Positions 29,401 through 38,595 of a stretch of DNA of 64,000 nt are shown here, in pieces. A program made the position numbers and the translations under genes. The stretch is from positions 10,502,214 through 10,566,213 of the forward strand of contig NC_090964.1 in the NCBI RefSeq assembly GCF_040807025.1, in the 5' to 3' direction. The notes under the pieces were generated by a model that saw only the letters and a program-made list of their open reading frames with translations, ran no database searches and was not told where the DNA came from. Source of the stretch: Struthio camelus. Lineage: Eukaryota; Chordata; Aves; Struthioniformes; Struthionidae. Position 1 is the first letter of the stretch; each line of letters begins with the position of its first letter.

Positions 29401-30884
29401 AAGGCAGCGCTTTCTGCCGGAGTGCAACAGGAAAGCCTTGCAAAAGCGAGTGCCAGTGTTATGTAGCATCCTGGTGGTCTGGGGAAGGATGTCTCAGAAA
29501 ACAGCACTAAAAGAATTTAGGAAACTAGGATGCAAGCAAGTAAAAATAGTGTAACTTTAATATAGGACATCTGTTTGTAAATGAGGCTATTTGTTCTGAG
29601 GAATGGGCGTTTTGGGGCCAGACCCCCAGGCACTGTTTGACACAGCTCAGCTCCAGGAGTATCCCGGCCTCTCCCCAGGAAGAGATGTGCCGGGCTGCTC
29701 AGGGAGACCCCGCTGCCGTGCTGGGGTCCCTGCAGCCCGGGGATCCCAGCAGGGGAAAGTGGAACATCTCTCACCACAACATCTTAAATGGGAAAATACA
29801 AACAATTTTAGATTGTTTTAAAATTTTATTTGGAGGCTTTATAGTGAAACTGATTTTTTTTTCCCCTATGAAGAACAATAAAATTGCCCCTTCCACCTAG
29901 CTTTGTTGTTTACTTCATCAGTCCTTCTTGCTTGGTAGTTCATTTCAAAGGAGTGCATAACTACTTTCTTGGGTGTGAAAACTGAAATTTCAGTTCTTGT
30001 GCTTGAACACAGAAGTTGCCTGGCATGTCTCCATTGGTGAGTTAGTCCGGACTGTCTCATCGGACCGTGATTCTGTTTAGGGGGAAAAAAAAAAATCTAA
30101 CTTTACTTTCTGAGACTATTCTGCAGCATCCGCCTAAATGTGGCAGATTTAGGCTAGACACCGGGCTAGAAAACATTCAGGCTTGTAAATTTGTTTACTG
30201 GACCTTTCTAGCTATCAGCGTCCACTGGAAAAAAAGCCTAAAGGGAGTAAGAACAAATGCAAAAGGTTTCCAAATCTCATATTTGAAATTCATGGTCATT
30301 TTAATAGTTGTTCAGATCCAAGTTGGAATGCTTGAAGCTTGCAGAACATGCCTGCCTTCTGCAGATGGGGCTACAATGGATGAGAGGGAGAGAAAGCCTC
30401 ACTCAATTAGTCTGGAAGAGCCGCATCCTCTGAGAGGCCATTTGGAGTACAATGGTTAAGATAATCACTGTTTTGTGTTTGTGTAAGTGGATGCCGGAGG
30501 GCTGCTCATTCCAGGCTGCTTTTAAACCCAATGCGCCTATCGAGTGCACTGTAAATCCTGTTAGAAATAAATAAATAAACCCCCCAACAAGCAGTTCAGC
30601 TATCAGAATCTCAGCCGGTTTTGTTTGTGTTATTTTCATTTGCCTGGGTAATCGAATTTGTTAGAATTAGGGGTTTGTCTGGATAATAACATTTTCTAGC
30701 CCTCTGGAAGACGAGAGGGCTGTGGTGAATACCGATGGGAAGGGAGCGCGATATTGATTGGAATAAACTGGCCCTAGATAGCATCAATTACCCACTTCTG
30801 ATGGATGTTTGCTTGCTGGCTGCCAGGTTTAGATTGCACAGTATTAGCTGCCATTTCTCTCCGCTAGAAATGCTCTAAAGAAAA
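26401..30884. other. Intergenic, no gene seen
   Basis: No exon was recognised. It contains ordinary AT-rich sequence, short homopolymer runs, and a block at about 30620-30870 with CNE-like composition that includes an 8-base-stem hairpin at 30698-30721. A CpG-rich shore begins at 30885. Confidence 0.55.
30698..30721. repeat. 8-base inverted repeat with 8-base loop
   Basis: AGCCCTCT, loop GGAAGACG, then AGAGGGCT, within a CNE-like AT-rich block. It is too short for a microRNA precursor. Confidence 0.75.
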
Positions 30885-31010
30885 CGTACCTCGGCGTTTG
30901 CTGGGGATCGCTGGCGTGCGAAGGCAGCCGCAGCGCTAGCAGACGCGGAAGAGCAGGGCGCTCTGGCATCGCTGTTAAAGCGAGCGGTAAGTCTGTGCAG
31001 CGGCAGCCTG
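30885..31010 (+). promoter_or_regulatory. CpG-rich stretch ending near a consensus 5' splice site
   Basis: About 14 CpG occur in roughly 120 bases, with GCG/GTAAGT at 30984-30992, a full match to the U1-pairing intron consensus on the + strand. A pyrimidine-rich AG (TTCCTTCTCCGTAG) follows at about 31856-31869. Together these could be the first exon and intron of a noncoding transcript. This is inference only. Confidence 0.3.
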
Positions 31011-31031
31011 TCAAATTGGGTATTGATTATA

Positions 31032-31048
31032 ACGTTCAGCCTGAACGT
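31032..31048. repeat. 17-base near-palindrome
   Basis: ACGTTCAG, one C, then CTGAACGT. It lies between the two CpG-rich stretches at 30885-31010 and 31450-31830. A similar core (TTCAGGCTGAA, the reverse complement of this core) occurs near 40203. Confidence 0.8.
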
Positions 31049-31449
31049 CTGTGACCAGGCTACTTAGCTAATTGCCTCTTCTCTAGCGTTCTTTGGTGAT
31101 TACGAAGGGCTGACGCTGGCGGATGTCTGGTGCAGCTCAGCCGACAAACACGGGCGTTCGGTAACGGCTTCCAAAGTGCCTCGAAGGCCCTTCGCTCCGC
31201 CTGGTTCTTCAGGGTGAGGCTGGAAATACAGATAACAAGTAGTGGCCGTAGTTTGTGAGTATTAGTGGAGGCAGTCGCTAAGCTGTGTCGTATCTGAGCC
31301 AAATCCCGTGATGTCTCTACCGGTGAATGTTGCGAGGACCTGTAATACCGGCGGCACGCTTGCCTTGTACAGATCTACAGGCCTGAGAGAAGGCAGCAGC
31401 TGCGCTTGATTTTTCCAAGTCCTTCAGGGTCGTTGAGTCCAGAAGCAGT

Positions 31450-31830
31450 TAGGGCGATGGTCCCTCCTGCCCGGGTGTCTGCCGTGGCCAGGCCAGAGCC
31501 GGTCAGCCCCGCGCACGCAGGCGACTCGCGCGTGTTAGTGCCGCGTTTGCAGCGGGGAGGGAAGCAGGCGAGCGCGGGCTGGCAGCCGGGCGCTGCCGTC
31601 GGGGCCCTCCTCGCACCTCGCTCCCCGGGCCGGTGGGTCGCTCCCAGCACGGGGCGGCCCATCCCGGCGACCTCAAGACCTTCGAGGGTGCTGAGCCGCC
31701 CTCAGAGCGACGATGCTGCCTCCGGCCGCGCGCGGGCTGCTGGGGAGGCTGGTCTGGGCCCTGGCGAGCAGGCTGGAGCGTGGGGAGGCGAGCACTGGTC
31801 CTGCCTCCAGCTGCCGGGAAGGGTATCTGC
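31450..31830. promoter_or_regulatory. Intergenic CpG island
   Basis: By eye, 31500-31740 contains about 35 CpG dinucleotides and is roughly 70 percent G+C, against AT-rich flanks. There is no coding match; the 156-codon frame across it reads as low-complexity Ala/Pro/Arg. It lies about 6 kb beyond the inferred GRIK3 poly(A) site. It may be the promoter of an unannotated noncoding RNA or a poised regulatory island. Confidence 0.7.
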
Positions 31831-32039
31831 CAGTGAATTCCTACTTCTGTCTCTGTTCCTTCTCCGTAGGATTTAGGACTGTGAGTACAGTCTGACAAGC
31901 AAATGCATAGAGAGAAAGCGTGTGTTTTTATGCCATGGAAACACTAGGGTGGCAAGGCAAAATGGAAATTTAGACAAGTGTATAAACAAGCTGTAAAGCT
32001 AGGAATGCCAGCAGGACTTTGGGGTGCGATTAGTTTACA

Positions 32040-32540
32040 GTGCATCAAGAGGACAATAATTCATCTTACCTGATGGAGTATTCCAATCGTATTACCTGTT
32101 GTAGCTGCATGATCATCCGCAGGATGGATTGGGATTAGTGCTGTAACAACCTGCTGCTTAACACTGAGCTATTCAAGCCTCTCTAATGCTTCCTATGAGC
32201 TTAAAGAAGTCCTCCTCTGCCACGCTCTGCTCGCATCTGAGTAGACAAGAGTAGCACAGCCATTAACTTGGAGCATATTCGTTAATGTGACATAAGCAGC
32301 TAAAGAAGATGTATTTATGCTCCTTCATTTGCAATTGATAATCTGAAGAGCGAGAGGCTGGTAATAAATTTTCTCACTGGGGCTTCCATCCCTTTGCAGC
32401 CCACGTTGCAGAAGGGAATAGACAGCTCATTTACATAAGATAATGAAACTGCAGCAAAATAGTAAAATTGCAAAGCAACTTTGTTTTAATAATGACAGAT
32501 GCTTTTTAAACACTTTAATTATGTCTCTCAGAGCGGTTAC
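32040..32540. promoter_or_regulatory. Candidate conserved noncoding element / enhancer block
   Basis: This roughly 500-base AT-rich block has few simple repeats and many TAAT, ATTTGCA and ATAAT-type cores (for example around 32290-32345 and 32430-32480). It lies just beyond the intergenic CpG island. Composition is the only support, because conservation cannot be measured from one sequence. Confidence 0.3.
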
Positions 32541-33388
32541 AGCTAGGCCACAAAAGGGGAGAGCGATATTGCTGAAATACTTATAACAAAACCCAGGCCC
32601 TTCTTACAACTGCCTTCCGAACAGCAACGTTTCTTCTTTGCTCGAATGTTTTGCTGACTCAGGGAATACCTGGTGTAAGTCCTGAGACAGGACAGACAAG
32701 CCTTGGAGAGGTGGGATGACCTGGTTTGCAGGAGCAGGATCCCAAATACTGACCTGGGCATCTCTGGGAGGTGAGACTGCTGTCAACCTCCTTAACTTGT
32801 TCCAGCTCTGAGCAAGAGCAGAAGAGACAACAGACCAGGCAGCTGTGGGCGCTGTGGACACTGGAGGGCTCTGGGACAGTGATTTCTCATGCTTTTTCCA
32901 AAAGCCCCTGAGCTTTTGGAGGCCAGCTGGGAGCAGCAGGGCCCATGGTGCCCAGCTGCTCGCTTGCCTGCTTTGCCACTTGCTGTGGTCCCGAATGCAA
33001 GGCCTGATGCTGCTCCCCAGCCCTGCAGGAGAGCGAGCCCCTGCAGGCTCGTACCCTCAGCGCATCATCACTCCATTCCCCAGTCACCAGGAGGACCCAG
33101 GAGGCTGCTGTTTACTATGTAAAAATGGTGCAAATCTCCATGGGTAATGATACCAGCGTAGCAACTGTGTAAACAACAGGCTCAACTTTCCTGAGCAAAA
33201 TTCACTGTCAAGCGTAGCAGACACTTTGCTATAAAGAAGCAAAACAAAGCATAGGCAGAAAGATAAACACATTAATGGAACAAAAGCTATAACGTGAGCG
33301 AACAGCATGCATGCAGAAAAGGGAAAGAAATTCTGTACAGAAGGGAAGGATGGGATGAAAATAAGATAACTAGTGCTTAAGGGGTTTT

Positions 33389-33403
33389 AAAAAAAAAAAA
33401 AAA
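33389..33403. repeat. Poly(A) run, 15 bases
   Basis: A homopolymer after GGGGTTTT. No mobile element was recognised around it. Confidence 0.9.
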
Positions 33404-36400
33404 CACCTAAAAGGATGAGATGGCCTGTGCCTGAAATCTTCCTGCAACACACCCAAACTTTATTTGCAATGACTTATCTAACCCTGTACTCTTCTCTGGC
33501 CCTCTTTACTTCACGTAGTGTTCCCCTTTTCCCTTCTGCTGGCGACATCATGCATTGGTTCAGCCTGGTTCCCGTTAGTGTCCACAAAAAGAAGCCACCC
33601 TAAACCTGGCACTGCTTTCTGCCAAAGCAGAGTATCTCTGGGGTTGTGAAATACTAGTGGTATCACAGTCACTTTGCAAATCTACAAAGACCATTTCAAG
33701 GCGTATTATATACAGAGCCCATATGTTACTTTAGTGCTGCCAGAAGAATTCTTGTTTACTAAGATCTTGCTTTCACTCTTGTGTTCAGAGTGTACTAAAT
33801 GGCACCACTGATACTACTTAAAGTAAAAGGTGTCAGCACCCTGTCGGCCCCAGCAAATTGCTCAGCACTTAAAGCTCTCTGAAAAAGTCCCTCTGCACTG
33901 ATGCCTCCAGCTGGAGCTGCGCCCACTCACTCAGTTTGGAGAAAGTGGCGCCTGTTTCTCTGCAGTCCTGACCACCTCCTGGGTGCTGTCTGGCATCATA
34001 ACGACCATCTTTATGTGCCTTCCCCATCCCCCTGTGAGCACGAGTTCCCATGCGCCACAGGGAGTGCTCAAAGCAAGAGTAGCATTAGGAAAGTTGTTCT
34101 TAGAGTTTATTTTTATTTCTATTTTTTTCCATTTCCTTAGTGCTTTTTAATGTCTGGAAATGCTGAGGAAAGCCAGAGCCATATGTCCACAGCTGCTGAT
34201 GCTATAAACAGCTGGAAGAAGAGCAGCTTCTGCTGGGGGGTGTGAGAAACGGCCACCAGTGCCAGCTGGGAGCGCGGGCGCATCCCAGGCCAGCCTGGCA
34301 TGTGCACCCCCCTGCCTGTTGTGGTGGGAAGCTTGGGCGAAGCTCCACACCCCGTCGGTGCCTCCCTGCACTCAGCCCACCCTCCTGCTGACGGAGCAGG
34401 ACTCCTGCTCTCCTCCCCTCCCTCTGGATAGGACATGTCTTTAAGTTTTCTGGTGTCTGTTCTGCTTTTTTTCCTCCTCTGTTTACCTGGGCTGCTGGGA
34501 GATGGACAAAAACTCCCAGAAGAGTCACTACTACAGCCACCCTAGCCAGAGTCCCAGGTTTTTCTAGTTAAAAGCGGATCTTTAATGTACAACAACTGGC
34601 CCCATGGATGGTTTGATATTTCAGTTTCTGGCTGAAAATATCACATGCAGAAGTCACAGGAATGTTCTTGAAGGAAAATGTCACCCAGCTCTTCCAAATG
34701 TCACGAACAAGCTTGGATTCAGGCTGAGCGGTCTAGCAAAGGTTCAGGTTAGTTTTCCTTTTATGCCAGCTGCTTTGTAGTGAGTTGGTGAGCAGTTTTT
34801 TTGCCCAGGGTTCACCTCTCTCCAACTTCAGTGGTACCGCAGGGCCCAGCCTGTCCCCATCTGGGTATTTGCTTTCTACTTCCTACCCGATTCCAATCTC
34901 AGGACTTTTCTAGGAAGTGTCTGGGAGAGGAGGGAGAAGGGAGCAGGAAGGTGTTTCTGGAGGATCTCTGTAGCTCAACCACTGATTTCCCACGAGCGCA
35001 AGTTGCTTTACTGCCGTCTCTCGTCTGTGGTGGAGGGATGGAGGTGAAAGAGCCATGCTAACTCCTGGCATGCTCAGCAAGCTCGCTCTAAAGGAAGAAG
35101 GCAGTGCTACTTCTGAAAAACACATCAAGATCCTGAAATGCAAGGGCTTTTCCAAGTGAAAAGTTATTCTGTTATACATAGTTCTAGCTCCCTCTTTCCA
35201 TGGTTGTTATGGGCCTATCTGTCAATGATGTATACCCAATTATTCTGTCTCTTTGGTTTGTTGAACCCACGACTTAGTGCATTATAGGTAAGAAACTGGA
35301 TTTTCCTTTGCAATATACTCTCCTTAAATAAACTGCCTTCATTATCTCTCTCCCATCCCCAAATTGTTGTTAACAAAATCAGATCTGTTTTGCTCGTGGC
35401 AAAAATCTAAGTCCAAACTTGACCGAGTCCTTCATGAGGGCAGAAGTTTTTGTTCGGTTTAGATTGAGGGAGGTACGAAAGAGTTGCTCTTCGTACTGGC
35501 TGGGCAGAAAGCAGGAGAGTGACAGAGGAGTCGGGTTTTGAGAAGTCAACTGTTGTTTCACTGTTGTCGCGAAGCGGGCTGCCGCAGAGGCGATTCAGAG
35601 CTCCGTGATCCGAGATGGGAAATCACCTGCTTGCAGATGTACCTGAACACTTACCACTTTAGAAGGGGGTTTTGCTGAAATAACTGTAGGTTAAAAATTG
35701 ACTCATGACTCGCAAATCTAAAATGTCTAAAGGTGCCAGGATAAAACGGATAGTGAAGAGGTTAGAGCAAGATGCATCTCCTACCATCCTTTTGTTTTCT
35801 CCCTCTTTTGCCCGGAGGGACTAATTGACACTCAAAGGGAATGGATCTTCTTTTCTTTATGAGTGAAATCTGCTGTCTGATCAATTATTCATGTGTAGCA
35901 TGATTGGCAGCTTTGAGGCGGTGGGTTCACAGTCAGTGAAAGGTGATCTGTTGAATGACAAGGTTAATTGCTGTCTCGGGTTATTGGTGATAATGATTTA
36001 TGTTGACAATTCCTCATATTTCTAGAGCAGGCATAGGCTTGCAGTGCTGGATCAGAAAGCATTGCCCTGCCCTGTGCTTTTCTTGTTAGACAGAAACAGC
36101 CGATTCCTTGATGCAACACATGGCACGTAAGAACGGATTTCATTCCCACAAGCAGGTCTTACATGCTAAGCAATGTAGAAGAAGCTTTGCAAAGGCATCA
36201 GTTGCTTCTACCTTTCCCCTCCCTTTTCCTTTTGACATATTCTCTGCATATTGATCAGAGTTCAGAATATGAAAGTGAAACTCCGCTGTCCTCTGAAAGT
36301 CTCTCCCCGGGAGGAATGGGAATGTCAGGGCTGCTGTTTTCCAAGGGGCCTGGGTGAATAGAAATGAGAAAAAGGTATGAAGGTGACCCTTAAAAATAAT

Positions 36401-37949
36401 TAAAATGGAAAGGAATTGTCTTTTAAGTCTTAGCGTGTAGTAAATGGCAACTTTTAGGGATTATTTAAAAAATGCATAATTACACTGCATAAAATGCATA
36501 CTTGCATCCAAAACACATTTCCAAATGTTTCAGATTTGAGACCCCTAAGTCCCACCAGTACCTGTGCCTATGTCTTTAGAAGCCTGATTCCTACTTCCAT
36601 GGTTATGAATTGTCTTCATATGTTAAAGGTACTCACGAGGCCTTCTGAATTTATTGCTAGAATATTTTGAATGTGTTCCTCAAATGTTCCTTAGCTCTTG
36701 GAAGTTGAATTCAGGATCTGAAGTCACTCCAGTGTTCTCTGTACTCACTCTTTGATCCTTCTCAAAGAAACGTCCCCAACAGAAACTTCTAAATCTTCAG
36801 GTTTGGTCACTGACTTCCCACACTGAACTTCAGGCCGAGACTGGGTTCTACAGCCTGGTGTTTGTGGAGGTAGAGTGAACCTCTCACGTGTGGGTGTTTC
36901 TCCTGATTGTCACACACTGCCTCTACTGTCTTATCTATACTGCTGCACTCTGGTTTCCCTACCTGCGAAAGGGAGAGGATAAGCCCTTTTCTCTAGCTTG
37001 TTTTTTTTGTTTGCAAAGCTGGCAGGGCAGTGCCTGTCCCGTAGTGCAAATGCAAGGGGTGTGATGGGGAGCGGAGCCTCCCGGTGCCACAGGGGCACCA
37101 AGGACTGCATGAGCTTATCTTATCGCCTCGACTCTCTATGACGTCGTTTCAGAGTTGCTCAGGCCCTGTTCTTCTGAAACGGCACAATTTGACTCGATCG
37201 CACAGTTTCCCCTCCTGGAAACTGCAGAAATTTTCTCCCAGCCTCAATATAATGAAGATTTCAAACTAATAAAAATCAACGCTTAGAGTCCTTTCAGCCT
37301 TTGTCAAGCTAGTAAGATTTTTGACTTGCATCAAAAAGGAATAAGAGGTAAACAGAGGTTTTTTGAGCCTTGAAGCCCCGTGGGAACCTGCAATCTTGTT
37401 GGAGGGTCTCTGTCTCGGGCACCTTTCCGTAATGAAAAGCACACGCGCAGCCTCAGGCTAGGTCGTGCTGGGAGAGCGTTTCTGCAGATGGCTCTTCGTG
37501 GAATATCTGGACTTAATTATTTGCCTGACACAAAACTTTCCCTAGGTATGGAGGACCATATGCGGAGGACAGGGAGAGGTAGTCTGAGCCTCATCCTCTG
37601 TTCGTGCCCCCTCTCACTGAGGGTGAAGCGAACGGGGATATTTCTGCTCATCTCCCTGATTCTGGTCGAGTCCATCATCACCCCCAAAAAGGCACAAACC
37701 CCCTGGTCCTTCCGATGAGCAGAATAAGGGACTTGATTTCTCCTGCTGCTCCAGCAGGCAGCTCTAGCAGCTCTTCTTTTGAGGGGTTTGGTGTTAACTG
37801 TGAATTGTTTTGTCCTTGTTTTTGTGTGGCTGATTATCAAGAGAGATGGAGGTATCATTAAACAGCTTGTTTTCAGGAATAAAGTTTCAACAAGGGAAAA
37901 GGGAGTCGTTGAGTATAAACAGGCACAAACTTTTTTTTCTAGAAATTAT

Positions 37950-37955
37950 TTTATT
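37950..37955 (-). terminator. GRIK3: Distal polyadenylation signal AATAAA of GRIK3
   Basis: On the minus strand AATAAA is followed by ATAATTTCTAG and a run of eight A, then GTTTGTGCCTGTTT. A canonical hexamer, a cleavage zone 10-20 bases on and a G/T-rich downstream element make a textbook poly(A) site. The surrounding 200 bases are AT-rich, as is usual at the end of long brain 3' UTRs. Confidence 0.72.
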
Positions 37956-38058
37956 TAAAATTTAAAACCATATTACTTCATACAGCAAACTGTGCACTTT
38001 GATATATCACAGTGTCTTAAAAAGGAAAATAATCAGAATTTTTTTCTTTTTTGGAAAT

Positions 38059-38064
38059 TTTATT
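38059..38064 (-). terminator. GRIK3: Second AATAAA about 109 bases before the distal site
   Basis: The minus strand has GATGTAAATAAAATTTCC followed by an A-rich stretch. The hexamer is canonical, but the downstream G/T element is weaker than at 37950. It may be an alternative cleavage site. Confidence 0.45.
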
Positions 38065-38201
38065 TACATCAGCCTAGAATGATCAGCAAGTAACACAGTT
38101 ACTATGAAACCAAAATTGTTACAAAATGTTTACAAAAAACTATATTCATAGAAATTCTGCATGTCCACAAAGGAAAATCCCCTGAATGTCACAGAGACCA
38201 G

Positions 38202-38257
38202 TTTTTTTTCCTTTTTTTCCCGTTCTTTTTTGTTTTTTTCTCTTTTATCTTTTTTTG
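38202..38257. repeat. T-rich tract in the inferred 3' UTR
   Basis: About 45 of 56 bases are T, broken by short C and G. In GRIK3 mRNA this would be an A-rich tract near the 3' end, a possible internal oligo(dT) priming site that could mislead 3' end mapping. Confidence 0.85.
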
Positions 38258-38324
38258 AGAAACATGTCAAAGAAAGGTATAGACAGCAAAGGGCTTCCAG
38301 CATCAATGCCCAGAGGTGCCCCCT

Positions 38325-38595
38325 GCCCAGGCCGGCCGGAGCAGTCCACTCGCAGCTCTCCCGCGCAAGGGCTGTGCGGTAGGACTAGGCGGTTGCTGGC
38401 TGTTTGGACTTGGTCTCTTGTCACAGTTTGGCTGCACATGGCTCGAGTTTGCGAGTGCTGGATAACCGCGACCGGCGCTGCGAGTCAGCGGCTGGCGTCG
38501 GCAGGGTCCCTTTGCGGCGCCCTGCTCTCTAGAGAACCGCCAGCATCTGCGCCCGCCTGGATCCCGGTCCACAGAAACGCTCGCCGAGGGCTTGA
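38325..38595. promoter_or_regulatory. CpG-rich patch inside the inferred GRIK3 3' UTR
   Basis: About 26 CpG occur in 270 bases, most densely at 38461-38600. It lies between AT-rich stretches about 400-650 bases before the distal poly(A) site. No coding match was seen. Such patches inside 3' UTRs are unusual, and it could instead mark a separate promoter. Confidence 0.5.

Larger units (their letters stand above)
31875..37935. other. Intergenic between a CpG island and the GRIK3 3' end
   Basis: No exon was recognised. CNE-like AT-rich blocks lie at 32040-32540 and 35820-36010. A 15-base A run lies at 33389-33403. A + strand AATAAA at 37878-37883 lies just outside the GRIK3 poly(A) site and could end a convergent transcript, though one hexamer is no evidence of one. 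Confidence 0.55.

Noticed and set aside
31406..31876. 156-codon plus-strand open frame over the CpG island
   Set aside because: Ala/Arg/Pro/Gly-rich, as expected from CpG-rich noncoding DNA. Open frames also exist on the opposite strand.
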